48,328 nt of DNA from Rosenbergiella metrosideri (GCF_022602565.1 NZ_JALBCV010000021.1:1-48328); one strand, 5' to 3'. Shown: positions 25,866-35,623, numbered from the stretch's first letter. The notes: generated by a model not told the origin, from the sequence alone. Program-made: numbers and translations.

Positions 25866-27013
25866 AGTTTCTCCGCAGCTGCCTGCAAGGTCGCCTCTTC
25901 TTTTGCAAAGCATAGCCTGATTAAGTGATGAGGAAAGGCCTCTTTACAGAATACGGAAAGCGGAATAGCGGCAACGCCGACCTCTTTGGTGAGGTAAAGG
26001 CAAAAGTCGACATCGTTCATCTGGGAAATGGCGGAGTAATCAAGCAGTAAAAAGTAGGTTCCTTGGCACGGTAACAGGGTAAAACGACTTTCTTGTAATG
26101 CATTAATTAAGAAATCGCGGCGTTGCTGATAAAAGCTTGGAAGATTTTGGTCATGCTCAGGAGCATGATTCAGCATATCCGCTAACGCAAGCTGAGTGGG
26201 GGTATGAACTGAAAACGTAAGGTACTGATGTATTTTTCTAATTTCGAGGCTCAAATGAGGCGGGGCGACACAGTATCCAACCTTCCAGCCCGTCATATGA
26301 TAGGTTTTGCCAAACGACGAGACGACAATCCCCCTCTCGCGCAGAGAAGCGTGCTGCAACAAGCTGTAATGTCCATGCTGAGCAAAACAGATATGCTCAT
26401 ACACTTCATCGCTCAAGACAAATATTGGGCGTTCGGCAATTGCGGACCACAACGCGTCGAATTCCTCTTTTTGCCAAACACTAGCAGTTGGGTTGTGTGG
26501 GGTATTAATAATCACTAGACGGGTTTTATCGCTAATTGCTGCAGAGAAGCTGGACCAATTAGGTGTGAAATCGGGAGGTGTTAAAGGTATGTGTTTCATG
26601 ATTCCGCCCGCGAGTTGCACCGCAGGGGCATAACTATCGTAACTGGGATCGAAACAGATCACTTCATCACCGGGGCGAACTAACGCCGTGATGCTAGCAA
26701 ATAATGCCTCCGTAGCCCCCGCTGTCACGGTAATGTCCGTCTCTTTATCGACCTGACATTCGTAACAACGGGCGATTTTTGCACTGATTGCTTCACGCAA
26801 GGCGGGGGTCCCGGACATCGGTGCATACTGGTTTGTCCCCTGTTCAACATGATGGGCTAGGCGTTGCTGCAAGTAATCTGGGCCACTGAAGTCAGGGAAG
26901 CCTTGTGAGAGGTTAATTGCGCCCACCTGCTGAGCCAGTGCGCTCATGGTGGTGAAAATAGTGGTGCCTAGAGCGGGAAGTTTACTCTCTGGAATCGGTG
27001 CTGAACGAGTCAT
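25853..27013 (-). CDS. ybdL: methionine aminotransferase YbdL (MtnE-like)
   Basis: PLP aminotransferase of fold type I acting on methionine, aromatic amino acids and probably glutamine. It has 386 residues from ATG 27013, equal to E. coli YbdL; AGAGG lies six bases before it. ATG 27031 would add six residues without a ribosome site. Blocks include NLSQGFPDFSGP, TAGATEALFASI, NTPHNPTASVW and the PLP lysine in SSFGKTYHMTGWKVGY. In E. coli ybdL and yafV are far apart; here they overlap as one operon. Confidence 0.94.
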   Translation of the reverse strand: MTRSAPIPESKLPALGTTIFTTMSALAQQVGAINLSQGFPDFSGPDYLQQRLAHHVEQGTNQYAPMSGTPALREAISAKIARCYECQVDKETDITVTAGATEALFASITALVRPGDEVICFDPSYDSYAPAVQLAGGIMKHIPLTPPDFTPNWSSFSAAISDKTRLVIINTPHNPTASVWQKEEFDALWSAIAERPIFVLSDEVYEHICFAQHGHYSLLQHASLRERGIVVSSFGKTYHMTGWKVGYCVAPPHLSLEIRKIHQYLTFSVHTPTQLALADMLNHAPEHDQNLPSFYQQRRDFLINALQESRFTLLPCQGTYFLLLDYSAISQMNDVDFCLYLTKEVGVAAIPLSVFCKEAFPHHLIRLCFAKEEATLQAAAEKLCQL

Positions 27014-27179
27014 GAGGGGCCTCTGCGTCATGGTAAGAGCGAATGAATACCACTATAACAGGGCAAAAAATTTTGGCAATATGGACGTTTGGATGTCTAA
27101 ATTTAGGCGTGTGATCGGCTTTTTTTATCGGTTTGAGATCAACAGCGCAAAGAAACCTGTGTTAATCGCCTCGGTCATA

Positions 27180-27207
27180 TTGCACTGAAATACTAATGGG
27201 CTACACT
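27180..27207 (+). promoter_or_regulatory. probable sigma-70 promoter of gmhA
   Basis: -35 TTGCAC (27180-27185), spacer 16, -10 TACACT (27202-27207). The gmhA ATG is 38 bases further on. Confidence 0.6.
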
Positions 27208-27245
27208 TGGCACCTGAATTTTTCCGTATTCCACAAGGAATTTAT

Positions 27246-27833
27246 ATGTACCATGATCTTATCCGTGATGAGTTAAATGAGGCAGCTAAAACGCTTGAGC
27301 AGTTCCTCAGTCAAGACGCTAACCTTAATGCCATTCAGCAGGCTGCAGAGCTGCTCGCGGCAAGCTTCAAACAGGGTGGGAAGGTATTGTCTTGTGGAAA
27401 TGGTGGTTCACACTGCGATGCAATGCATTTTGCTGAAGAACTCACGGGGCGATATCGTGAAGATCGTCCCGGCTACCCCGCCATTGCGATTTCTGATGTT
27501 AGCCATTTATCCTGTGTCAGTAACGATTTTGGCTATGAATTTGTCTTCTCCCGCTTTATCGAGGCGGTGGGGCAATCGGGTGATGTTCTGCTCGGTATTT
27601 CTACCTCAGGTAACTCCGGCAATATTATCCGCGCGATCGATGCTGCACGGAGTAAGGGGATGAAAGTGATTACGCTTACAGGTAAGGATGGCGGCAAGAT
27701 GGCAGGTACCGCGGATATTGAAATTCGAGTCCCGCATTTTGGTTACGCTGACCGTATTCAAGAGATTCATATTAAAATTATCCATATTTTGATTATGCTG
27801 ATCGAAAAAGAGATGGAACGTATTTCGGCATAA
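27246..27833 (+). CDS. gmhA: sedoheptulose-7-phosphate isomerase GmhA
   Basis: First enzyme of ADP-heptose synthesis for the LPS inner core; converts sedoheptulose 7-phosphate to D-glycero-D-manno-heptose 7-phosphate. It has 195 residues from ATG 27246 (E. coli 192), with AAGGA before it. SIS fold. Blocks [30 protein letters not shown] and [16 protein letters not shown] hold the substrate and zinc residues. Translation from an upstream start at 27207 is unlikely. Alone on its transcript, followed by yafJ after 121 bases. Confidence 0.96.
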   Translation: MYHDLIRDELNEAAKTLEQFLSQDANLNAIQQAAELLAASFKQGGKVLSCGNGGSHCDAMHFAEELTGRYREDRPGYPAIAISDVSHLSCVSNDFGYEFVFSRFIEAVGQSGDVLLGISTSGNSGNIIRAIDAARSKGMKVITLTGKDGGKMAGTADIEIRVPHFGYADRIQEIHIKIIHILIMLIEKEMERISA

Positions 27834-27954
27834 GTATTTCTTTTTTGTTATGAATTAAGCGCGCTTTATCCCGTTGCAGCATAACGCAGAGCATGTTATT
27901 GATTATTAGGTATCGGCGTTAAGTGACTGATACGCTGCTATTGAGGTCAACTGC

Positions 27955-28728
27955 ATGTGTGAGCTGCTTGGGATGAGCGCAAATGTCCCTACTGATATCT
28001 GTTTTAGTTTTTCCGGTCTGGTACAGCGGGGTGGAGGCACGGGTCCGCATAAAGACGGGTGGGGCATTACGTTTTATGAAGGGAAGGGCTGCCGAACCTT
28101 TAAAGACCCCCTCCCTAGCTTTGAATCGCCTATTGCACGATTAGTGCAAGAGTATCCAATTAAATCTCATTCCGTGATCGCTCATATTCGTCAAGCGAAC
28201 CGCGGTAAAGTCGCCCTAGAGAATACCCATCCCTTCACGCGTGAGCTTTGGGGGCGTCATTGGACCTATGCACACAATGGACAGCTCAAAGGCTACCGCC
28301 GTCTCGAAACTGGGCAGTTTCGTCCCGTAGGGGAAACGGATAGCGAGCGGGCTTTCTGCTGGCTGCTACATAAACTCTCGCAACGCTTTCCTCAGACACC
28401 TAGAAACTGGACTTCAGTATTTCGTTACATAGCCGAACTCGCCAGCGAACTGCGAGCATTGGGGGTATTCAATATGTTGCTCTCAGACGGGCGTTACTTG
28501 ATGGCGTATTGCTCAACACATCTTCATTGGATTACGCGGCGTTCACCTTTTGGTAAGGCGGTGCTGATTGACCAGGATATTGAAGTTGATTTTATGCAGC
28601 AGACAACCGCTCACGATGTGGTGACCGTTGTAGCAACACAGCCTCTTACAGGAAATGAAACCTGGCACAAGATTATGCCAGGCGAATGGAAGTTATTTTG
28701 CTTGGGTGAAGGCCAGAAAGGTCTTTGA
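27955..28728 (+). CDS. yafJ: class II glutamine amidotransferase-like protein YafJ
   Basis: Predicted glutaminase-type (Ntn) amidotransferase domain protein of 257 residues. Cys2 after the initiator Met is the expected nucleophile (MCELLGMSA). Other blocks are [33 protein letters not shown] and YAHNGQL, as in the glutamine domain of Gat family members. It has no synthase domain, so its acceptor substrate is unknown. It follows gmhA, as in E. coli. The last 36 bases overlap the end of dpaA on the other strand. Confidence 0.92.
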   Translation: MCELLGMSANVPTDICFSFSGLVQRGGGTGPHKDGWGITFYEGKGCRTFKDPLPSFESPIARLVQEYPIKSHSVIAHIRQANRGKVALENTHPFTRELWGRHWTYAHNGQLKGYRRLETGQFRPVGETDSERAFCWLLHKLSQRFPQTPRNWTSVFRYIAELASELRALGVFNMLLSDGRYLMAYCSTHLHWITRRSPFGKAVLIDQDIEVDFMQQTTAHDVVTVVATQPLTGNETWHKIMPGEWKLFCLGEGQKGL

Positions 28729-29466
28729 TGCACTCGGGGTAGTCGTTTGGAATGGATTACCTCGTGGTGCGCTCGTTCCATTGCTTTGGCCATTAACGAT
28801 ATATTGATTATTCATTACAGCAATCATTGGCGGTTGCTTATACTTCTCGAAATAATCATAACCAGGCTTCAATTGCTTCCAGAAGTTAATGTACTGCGAA
28901 CCGGCATAGCGACGCATATTGTCGTCGGTCATCCGGAACGGATAGATATTCACTTCAATCTGGGTTTGGCCGTTATTAAATGCAGCTGTTACGTACTTAA
29001 AGATTTGATCGATACCACTATTAGTCATGGCATAACAGCCAATAGAGACACAATCACCGTGAATCATTAAGTAGTTACCGTTATAACCGTTAGCTCTATC
29101 GTACTGATTAGGAAAGCCTAAATTAATCGCACGGTAGTAATGGCTATCTGGGTGAAGCTGTGAGGCGCCAATGGTATAAAATCCTTCCGGACTCTTAAAA
29201 TCACCTTGAACTCTTTTAGGGCCTAAGCCGCCCGAGAACTTACAAATATTAAAGCGATTAAGTAGGCGATACTGATTACCGAGTTTGGCATAAAGTTCGA
29301 GCGTACGCTCAGACTTAAAAATCTGGATAAATACCGGCGAGCCGATCAGTTCAGTTTTCAGCTGATCGCTAACTGGGGCTTGTAATGCATTAGAGAGTGG
29401 AACGATTTCTGTTGAGAACGCGTTACAGGAAAACAATATCGCAAATATGAGTGCGAAAATACGCAT
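28693..29466 (-). CDS. dpaA: L,D-transpeptidase-family peptidoglycan-Lpp amidase DpaA (YafK/LdtF)
   Basis: Periplasmic YkuD-domain protein. In E. coli it detaches Braun lipoprotein from peptidoglycan. It has 257 residues (E. coli about 246) with a signal peptide of about 18 residues. The catalytic motif is [14 protein letters not shown], with Cys near residue 146. Other blocks are [24 protein letters not shown]. The extra C-terminal tail ([20 protein letters not shown]) runs into the yafJ coding region and looks unstructured. Confidence 0.92.
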   Translation of the reverse strand: MRIFALIFAILFSCNAFSTEIVPLSNALQAPVSDQLKTELIGSPVFIQIFKSERTLELYAKLGNQYRLLNRFNICKFSGGLGPKRVQGDFKSPEGFYTIGASQLHPDSHYYRAINLGFPNQYDRANGYNGNYLMIHGDCVSIGCYAMTNSGIDQIFKYVTAAFNNGQTQIEVNIYPFRMTDDNMRRYAGSQYINFWKQLKPGYDYFEKYKQPPMIAVMNNQYIVNGQSNGTSAPRGNPFQTTTPSASKTFLAFTQAK

Positions 29467-29707
29467 GCTAGGTGTACCTTGATGACAATCATGAGGACGG
29501 TCTGCAATCGGATAACAGACTATTGCAGTAGAACGGTTTATCTGCGCAACATTATCACTGTTATGGCTTTAATCAAGCTTTCAGCTAGCTTTTTTTGTTA
29601 AAAAAAATGAGGCTGGATTTTAGGTGCGATATGGCTCTCATTTATCTGCTTATTGCCTAATATCCCCCCTGAAATTATTGCTTTGCACTGGCTTAATGCG
29701 GTACGAC

Positions 29708-29736
29708 TTGCATTACCCTCTGGTTATTTATACAGT
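29708..29736 (+). promoter_or_regulatory. dinB promoter with LexA box
   Basis: LexA box CTGG-N8-ACAG at 29720-29735, one base off the consensus CTGT-N8-ACAG. It overlaps a promoter with -35 TTGCAT (29708-29713), spacer 17 and -10 TACAGT (29731-29736). This fits SOS control of dinB. In the rest of 29467-29763 I see no gene. Confidence 0.8.
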
Positions 29737-29763
29737 GTATTGATAGTCGGTCGGAGGGGTGAA

Positions 29764-30819
29764 ATGCGTAAAATTATTCATGTCGATATGGATTGTTTTT
29801 ATGCAGCGGTTGAAATGCGAGATAATCCTGCCTTGCGGGATATGCCCATTGCGATCGGCGGAAGCCGAGAGCGGCGGGGTGTCATCAGCACCGCAAATTA
29901 TCCAGCCCGTCGTTATGGCGTAAAAAGTGCTATGCCAACAGCGACGGCATTAAAATTATGTCCACAGTTAACCTTGCTCCCTGGTCGATTCGACGCTTAT
30001 AAACAGGCCTCTGCCCAAATACAGCAAATATTCAAACGGTATACCTCAAAAGTTGAACCACTTTCCTTAGACGAAGCTTATCTCGACGTGACGGATTGCC
30101 TTGCCTGCCAAGGTTCCGCAACACTGATTGCGGAAGAAATACGTCGTTCAATTTTCCTTGAGACTGGGCTTACGGCATCAGCGGGCGTGGCTCCCATCAA
30201 ATTTTTGGCCAAAATCGCTTCCGAAGTGAATAAACCCGATGGGCTGTATGTTATCCCGCCACAGCAGGTTGACCATTTTTTACAGACGCTCCCTCTAGCG
30301 AAGATCCCTGGGGTGGGCGAGGTGTCATCAAGAAAGCTGGCCGATTTAGGTCTTTATACTTGTGCCGATATTCAAAAAGTTGAGCTAAGTTTTCTGTTAA
30401 AAACTTTCGGTAAGTTTGGTCGTAGCCTATGGGAAAAAAGCCAAGGCATTGATACGCGAGATGTCGACGGCCATCGATTACGCAAGTCTGTCGGTGTCGA
30501 GACGACGCTCTCCGTCGATATTGAACATTGGGAGCAGTGTCTGGAGGTGATCGATAAGTTGTATCCAGAACTCGAACGTCGATTACGTCAAGTCCGGCCT
30601 GACCTACGGATTGCACGTCAGGGGGTTAAATTTAAGTTTTCCGACTTCCAACAGACGACCCTTGAGCATATCTGGACTGAACTGACCAAGCAGGACTTTA
30701 TCGATCTCGCCTTGAAACTCTGGGAGCAACGGCGACAGGGGCGATCGGTTAGGTTAATTGGTCTTCATGTCAGTCTGCTTGATCCGCAAGTGGAGCGTCA
30801 ATTACCCCTTCAGTTATGA
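29764..30819 (+). CDS. dinB: DNA polymerase IV (DinB)
   Basis: Error-prone Y-family polymerase for translesion synthesis, induced in the SOS response. It has 351 residues from ATG 29764, the E. coli length, with GGAGG six bases before it. A longer frame from 29653 crosses the promoter and is not real. Catalytic acids are D8 (HVDMDCFYAAVE) and D103/E104 (PLSLDEAY). Residue 13, the steric gate, is Tyr, where E. coli has Phe. The C-terminal QLPLQL is the clamp-binding peptide. The stop overlaps the end of the opposite esterase gene by 10 bases. Confidence 0.97.
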   Translation: MRKIIHVDMDCFYAAVEMRDNPALRDMPIAIGGSRERRGVISTANYPARRYGVKSAMPTATALKLCPQLTLLPGRFDAYKQASAQIQQIFKRYTSKVEPLSLDEAYLDVTDCLACQGSATLIAEEIRRSIFLETGLTASAGVAPIKFLAKIASEVNKPDGLYVIPPQQVDHFLQTLPLAKIPGVGEVSSRKLADLGLYTCADIQKVELSFLLKTFGKFGRSLWEKSQGIDTRDVDGHRLRKSVGVETTLSVDIEHWEQCLEVIDKLYPELERRLRQVRPDLRIARQGVKFKFSDFQQTTLEHIWTELTKQDFIDLALKLWEQRRQGRSVRLIGLHVSLLDPQVERQLPLQL

Positions 30820-31691
30820 GCGGGCAGTTGATTGAGCCAGGCGAGGTAATGTTCTGGCCAAGCGGAGTTCGCCATTCCTTTTTGCCCTAATCCAAAACCA
30901 TGACCGCCCGTTGCGTAGCGTATCCATGTCATAGGGACATGGTGTTGTGTCGCGGCATGTTGAAGTAAAAAACCATTTTGCAGTGGGGCAATGGGGTCAT
31001 CTTCGCTTTCGACAACGAAGAGTGGAGGAGAATGGTCATGAATAGCCGGTGGTACTGACCATTTTGCTTCCTCTTGGCGTGACGCGTGACGTCCGGCGAG
31101 GACCCGAAAGGTGGCACTATGGTCGAGGGGAGGCTCCACAGAAATAATCGGGTAGATCAACGCCATACCTTCAACGCTAAACGGTGCATTGTCATCCTTT
31201 TGCGTTATCTCAGCACGATTTATGGCTAAGGCGAGTAAATGGGCGCCCGCTGAAAAGCCGAGTACGCTTAGGTGCGGGTTTTGATGGTGAATGATCCTCA
31301 ACGCTTGTCGGACATCTTTCATGGCGACACCTTTACCTTGCGGCCAGTTTGCGCTGGGTAATCGGTAAGTCAGTACGTAGGCGCGAAACCCCTGCTGAGT
31401 GAGAAAGTGTGCGGCAGGTATCGCTTCTTTAGCTTGCTCAATTCTTCGGTAACCCCCGCCCGCAGCGATTAGCACAGTTTTGCCGTTAAAAGTCTTGGGA
31501 GAGTAGAGCGTTAAAAAAGGCGCATTAACTTGGGTGACTTTGCCTTGAGCCGTCGTCACCACACTAGGGCCTGGACGGGTTTGGTCACCACCAGTAGGCC
31601 AAAGCATAATTTTTTCGGCAGAGGCTTGAGCGAGAGCGAGAGAGGGCAGAAAAATAAGTGTGGCTAACCCTCTTATCCAGTTAGTAATCAT
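30810..31691 (-). CDS. secreted alpha/beta hydrolase (esterase-like)
   Basis: Alpha/beta-hydrolase with a Sec signal peptide at the N-terminus (MITNWIRGLATLIFLPSLAL, cut after AQA), so periplasmic or secreted. It has 293 residues from ATG 31691, which has GAGG before it. Catalytic residues: Ser in VLGFSAGAHLL, Asp in ESEDDPIAP, His in GGHGFG. The oxyanion-type segment is IAAGGGYRR. Closest in style to carbohydrate acetyl/feruloyl esterases (BD-FAE-like, acetyl-xylan esterase-like). The substrate is unknown. It follows pepD after a hairpin, with no counterpart at this place in E. coli. Confidence 0.8.
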   Translation of the reverse strand: MITNWIRGLATLIFLPSLALAQASAEKIMLWPTGGDQTRPGPSVVTTAQGKVTQVNAPFLTLYSPKTFNGKTVLIAAGGGYRRIEQAKEAIPAAHFLTQQGFRAYVLTYRLPSANWPQGKGVAMKDVRQALRIIHHQNPHLSVLGFSAGAHLLALAINRAEITQKDDNAPFSVEGMALIYPIISVEPPLDHSATFRVLAGRHASRQEEAKWSVPPAIHDHSPPLFVVESEDDPIAPLQNGFLLQHAATQHHVPMTWIRYATGGHGFGLGQKGMANSAWPEHYLAWLNQLPAHN

Positions 31692-31714
31692 GAGTGGCCT
31701 CTCAAACAACGATA

Positions 31715-31738
31715 TGCTAGGCGATTGCTCGCCTAGCA
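31715..31738 (-). terminator. hairpin between pepD and the esterase gene
   Basis: Perfect 9-bp stem TGCTAGGCG / CGCCTAGCA with a six-base loop, directly after the pepD stop. It is followed by a short T-containing tail on the minus strand (TATCGTTGTTTG). It may end most pepD transcripts and reduce read-through into the esterase gene. Confidence 0.65.
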
Positions 31739-31744
31739 GGGCAC

Positions 31745-33202
31745 TTATTTGGTTGGAACGGCTTTGAGTAAGGCCGTTAGCAGTTGCCAATAAAGGCCAA
31801 CACTTCCAATATGTACTTGTTCATCCGGTGAATGAGGTCCAGTAATGGTTGGTCCGATAGAGACCATATCTAAATGGGGGTATGGCTCGCGGAATAAACC
31901 ACATTCTAACCCAGCATGAATGACTTGAATGTTGGGTTTCTTACCAAAAAGATCCAAATAAATTTCGCGAGTTAAGGCCATTATGGCGGAGTTGGCATCA
32001 GGCTGCCAGCCAGGATAACTGCCCGATGCTTCTGTTTTCGCACCGGCTAATGCGCCCAATGAATGTAACATTGACACGACATACTCTTTACCACTATCAA
32101 TAAGCGAGCGGATTAGGCAGTAGATTTTTGCCTGATTTTCTTCAAGAGTCACGATACCAATATTTAATGATGTCTCGACGACACCCGGCGCAACATCAGA
32201 GTTACGGATCACGCCATTAGGGGTCACATTCAGTAAATTGATAAAGCGATCTTGGCTTTCTGCGACTAACGCTTGCCCACTGTGCGAGGTTGCCTGCGCA
32301 CTTAAGGTCACATTTTTATCTTTTGGCGCGACTTCATTTTGTAAGATTGAAAGGTAGTCCTGAAGTGCCTGCTGAAGGGCCGCTTCCTGTTCCGGAGCAA
32401 CGGCGACGACCGCGCTGGCCTCACGAGGAATAGCGTTACGAAGGTTACCGCCTTTAAAATCGATCAACTGCAGATCGAGCTTATCGCGAGATTCAGCAAA
32501 GAAACGCGCCAACAGTTTTGTCGCGTTACCTAATCCTAGATGGATATCGGCACCAGAGTGTCCGCCACGTAGCCCTTTGAGGCTAATCTCTAAAATCAGA
32601 TGTTGCGCAGGAATATCGACTCGGCTAATCGGGAGTTCAGATAAGAAATCGATTCCCCCTGCACATCCCATATAGACTTCACCCTCCTCTTCAGAGTCGG
32701 TGTTGATCAGAATCTCTGCTTGCAGCCAATTAGGTTGTAAGCCGAAAGCGCCTTCCATCCCAGCTTCTTCAGTCATGGTGAGTAGGACTTCTAGCGGGCC
32801 GTGTTCAACGGTTTTATCGGCTAAAACGGCAAGCGCAGAAGCCATACCGATACCGTTATCAGCACCGAGAGTCGTACCGCGAGCTTTCAGCCACTCACCA
32901 TCAACCCAAGGTTGAATGGGATCGCGCGCAAAATCGTGCTCGGTAGCATTATTTTTTTGCGGAACCATATCGAGGTGGGCTTGTAAGGCAACAGGTTTAC
33001 GATTTTCCATTCCTGCAGTCGCCGGTTTACGGATTAGAATATTACCTACAGCATCCCGCTCACACCAAAATTGCTGGGTTTTAGCCCAGTCTACAATATA
33101 AGTTGCTAACGCTTCTTCATGATAAGAAGGATGTGGTATAGAGCAGATTTTGGCGAAGAAGTCCCATAAGGGCTGAGGTGACAGTTGAGACAGTTCAGAC
33201 AC
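31745..33202 (-). CDS. pepD: aminoacyl-histidine dipeptidase (peptidase D)
   Basis: Cytoplasmic zinc dipeptidase of the M20C family that cleaves Xaa-His dipeptides such as carnosine. It has 485 residues, the E. coli length, with near-identical blocks: QAHLDMVPQKN (metal His/Asp), GTTLGADNGIGM, MTEEAGMEGAFGL, NTDSEEEGEVYMGCAGGID and SIGPTITGPHSPDEQV. Divergent from gpt as in E. coli; about 230 bases separate their starts. Confidence 0.97.
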   Translation of the reverse strand: MSELSQLSPQPLWDFFAKICSIPHPSYHEEALATYIVDWAKTQQFWCERDAVGNILIRKPATAGMENRKPVALQAHLDMVPQKNNATEHDFARDPIQPWVDGEWLKARGTTLGADNGIGMASALAVLADKTVEHGPLEVLLTMTEEAGMEGAFGLQPNWLQAEILINTDSEEEGEVYMGCAGGIDFLSELPISRVDIPAQHLILEISLKGLRGGHSGADIHLGLGNATKLLARFFAESRDKLDLQLIDFKGGNLRNAIPREASAVVAVAPEQEAALQQALQDYLSILQNEVAPKDKNVTLSAQATSHSGQALVAESQDRFINLLNVTPNGVIRNSDVAPGVVETSLNIGIVTLEENQAKIYCLIRSLIDSGKEYVVSMLHSLGALAGAKTEASGSYPGWQPDANSAIMALTREIYLDLFGKKPNIQVIHAGLECGLFREPYPHLDMVSIGPTITGPHSPDEQVHIGSVGLYWQLLTALLKAVPTK

Positions 33203-33435
33203 AATGCGTCTCCTATAACGGATTAGGATTAAGCCCCGTCATCAGGGCATAGAGCGGTTATTATTAGTCGAGAAAGCATATCATTGTTCGCGAGCAAGCA
33301 GCGATTTATACCGAAAAAAAGTCAAACTCGGCAGCAGCACTGGTTTTTATCTGACGTTATCCCTATAATCACGCGCAAACTTTTTTTCGTTTGTCCATTC
33401 ACCAGACCATTCCTGTTGGTCGGAGCCTGATTATT

Positions 33436-33894
33436 ATGAGTCAAAAATACGTAGTTACTTGGGATATGTTGCAAATTCACGCCCGTCAGTTGGCTGAGAA
33501 ATTACTGCCAGTTGAACAGTGGAAAGGCATCATCGCTGTGAGCCGGGGTGGACTGGTTCCTGCGGCCCTATTGGCACGTGAACTCGGTATTCGCCATGTC
33601 GATACAGTCTGCATCTCAAGCTACGACCATGACCATCAACGTGAAATGAAAATTCTGAAACGTGCGGAAGGCGATGGTGAAGGGTTTATCGTAATTGATG
33701 ACCTAGTGGACACAGGCGGCACAGCAAAAGTTGTTCGCGAGATGTATCATAAAGCGCGCTTTGTAACAATTTTCGCTAAGCCAGCAGGTCGACCATTAGT
33801 TGATGATTACGTTGTTGATATTCCACAAGATACTTGGATCGAGCAACCTTGGGATATGGGGATCACCTTTATTCCACCGCTAGTCAAAAGTTGA
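33436..33894 (+). CDS. gpt: xanthine-guanine phosphoribosyltransferase Gpt
   Basis: Salvages guanine and xanthine with PRPP to GMP and XMP at the inner membrane. It has 152 residues from ATG 33436, as in E. coli; the 15 codons before are spurious. PRPP motif [14 protein letters not shown] and the block [21 protein letters not shown] are present. A -10 element TATAAT lies at 33364-33369. In E. coli frsA follows; it is absent here and crl comes next. Gpt draws xanthine away from oxidation, so it competes with the hpx route. Confidence 0.97.
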   Translation: MSQKYVVTWDMLQIHARQLAEKLLPVEQWKGIIAVSRGGLVPAALLARELGIRHVDTVCISSYDHDHQREMKILKRAEGDGEGFIVIDDLVDTGGTAKVVREMYHKARFVTIFAKPAGRPLVDDYVVDIPQDTWIEQPWDMGITFIPPLVKS

Positions 33895-33901
33895 TGGAAA
33901 A

Positions 33902-33930
33902 AACAGCACCTGAGGGTGCTGTTTTTTTTT
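33902..33930 (+). terminator. gpt terminator
   Basis: Stem AACAGCACC / GGTGCTGTT with loop TGAG and a following T run, eight bases after the gpt stop. Confidence 0.95.
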
Positions 33931-34003
33931 ATCATTTTCATTTAATAGTAAGTCTGCTAAAAGTAACACTGATAACAATGAACGCTAATAGGAGTGCAGT
34001 CAG

Positions 34004-34396
34004 ATGGTACTACCCGGAGGCCACTTCAGAGGCCGTTACATCGTAAAATTTAATGAGTTAGGTCCCTATTTGCGCGAGGACCAATGCCAAGATCACCGTT
34101 TTTTCTTCGACTGTTTAGCTGTCTGTACCAATATTAAACCGGCACCTGAGAAGAGAGAGTTTTGGGGATGGTGGTTAGTGTTAGAGGCTCAGGAAACTCA
34201 CTTCGACTATCGTTTCGACTTTGGTTTATACGATAAAGCAGGCCAATGGGTACCCGCTGAAATCAAACGCGATGAGGATCGTCAAGAAGCCGAGGCGAGT
34301 CTACAAAAATTCTTCCCTCGCCTCGAAGCATTGATGAACGAACTTAATGCACCGCTTATTCCTGCGAGTAACTTCGAACCCTCGTTATCGTTTTAA
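34004..34396 (+). CDS. crl: sigma-S binding activator Crl
   Basis: Small activator that helps RpoS bind core RNA polymerase in stationary phase. It has 130 residues (E. coli 133). Conserved blocks are LGPYLREDQCQDHRFFFDCLAVC, NIKPAPEKREFWGWW and FDFGLYDKAGQW. Divergence is greatest at the C-terminus, as usual in this family. phoE, the usual neighbour between crl and proB in E. coli, is missing. No strong ribosome site other than GGAG-like bases near 33990. Confidence 0.93.
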   Translation: MVLPGGHFRGRYIVKFNELGPYLREDQCQDHRFFFDCLAVCTNIKPAPEKREFWGWWLVLEAQETHFDYRFDFGLYDKAGQWVPAEIKRDEDRQEAEASLQKFFPRLEALMNELNAPLIPASNFEPSLSF

Positions 34397-34513
34397 TCAT
34401 CTACGCTGCCCCTTTTTAGATTAAGTTACGCGAAGCATAAGGATAGCTATTGGCAAGCTCTAGCTGTCCTGATACAACTGTGGACTCATTTAACTCTCTA
34501 GGTGGCAGGAAAT

Positions 34514-35617
34514 ATGCGTGGCAGTCAGACCTTAGTGGTCAAATTAGGGACCAGTGTTCTCACTGGCGGTTCTCGTCAACTCAACCGTGCAAGAATGGTT
34601 GAGATCGTGCGGCAGTGTGCACAAGCAATGAATGACGGTCATCGAATCGTAGTGGTGACCTCTGGTGCTATCGCGGCAGGCAGAGAGCATCTGAATTATC
34701 CCGAACTGCCCCCCACCATTGCGTCTAAACAACTGCTTGCCGCAGTGGGGCAGTGTCGCCTGATCCAGTTATGGGAACAGCTGTTTGCCATCTATGGTAT
34801 TCATATTGGTCAAATGCTTATCACCCGTGCGGACATGGAAGATAGAGAGCGCTTTCTTAATGCACGTGATATGCTGCACGCACTCTTAGACCAGCGTATC
34901 GTTCCGGTTATCAACGAGAACGACGCCGTCGCCACGGCAGAAATCAAAGTCGGCGATAACGATAATCTTTCCGCTCTAGCGGCAATACTCTCCGATGCTG
35001 ACAAGCTTTTGCTCTTAACCGATCAACAAGGTCTGTTTACCGCCGATCCGCGTTATGATCCCAATGCAACATTGGTCGAAGATGTTTATCAGATCGATGA
35101 CTCGCTAAAGATGATGGCGGGGGGGAGTGTTTCTGGATTGGGAACTGGAGGTATGGCAACTAAGCTGCAGGCGGCTGAAGTGGCATGTCGAGCAGGTATT
35201 GATGTCATTATCGCGCCCGGTGACCAACCCATCGTTATTCAGCGATTATTACAAGGTGAAAAATCTGGAACCTTGTTCCACGCGCAAGAACATCGTCTGG
35301 AAAGCCGTAAGCATTGGATCTTTGGTGCGCCACCCGCGGGGTCTGCGCTAATCGATGCCGGCGCATTAACCGCACTGCTCGAGCGGGGCAGTTCACTATT
35401 GCCGAAAGGCATTACTGAAATTACCGGCAATTTTTCTCGCGGCGAAGTCATCGCGATTCGTGACCCTCAAGGTAACGATATCGCGCATGGCGTTTCGCGC
35501 TATAACAGTGATGCTTTACGTATGATTGCCGGGAAACATAGCCAATCTATTAGTGAAATCTTAGGCTATGAATATGGTGCGGTGGCCGTGCATCGTGATG
35601 ATATGATCGTAGGATAA
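34514..35617 (+). CDS. proB: glutamate 5-kinase ProB
   Basis: First enzyme of proline synthesis; phosphorylates glutamate and is inhibited by proline. It has 367 residues from ATG 34514, the E. coli length. The amino-acid kinase domain occupies about 1-260 ([43 protein letters not shown]) and a PUA domain about 275-365 ([21 protein letters not shown]). A GTG at 34502 lies in its ribosome site region and is not the start. proA follows after six bases. Confidence 0.96.
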   Translation: MRGSQTLVVKLGTSVLTGGSRQLNRARMVEIVRQCAQAMNDGHRIVVVTSGAIAAGREHLNYPELPPTIASKQLLAAVGQCRLIQLWEQLFAIYGIHIGQMLITRADMEDRERFLNARDMLHALLDQRIVPVINENDAVATAEIKVGDNDNLSALAAILSDADKLLLLTDQQGLFTADPRYDPNATLVEDVYQIDDSLKMMAGGSVSGLGTGGMATKLQAAEVACRAGIDVIIAPGDQPIVIQRLLQGEKSGTLFHAQEHRLESRKHWIFGAPPAGSALIDAGALTALLERGSSLLPKGITEITGNFSRGEVIAIRDPQGNDIAHGVSRYNSDALRMIAGKHSQSISEILGYEYGAVAVHRDDMIVG

Positions 35618-35623
35618 GTCGAG

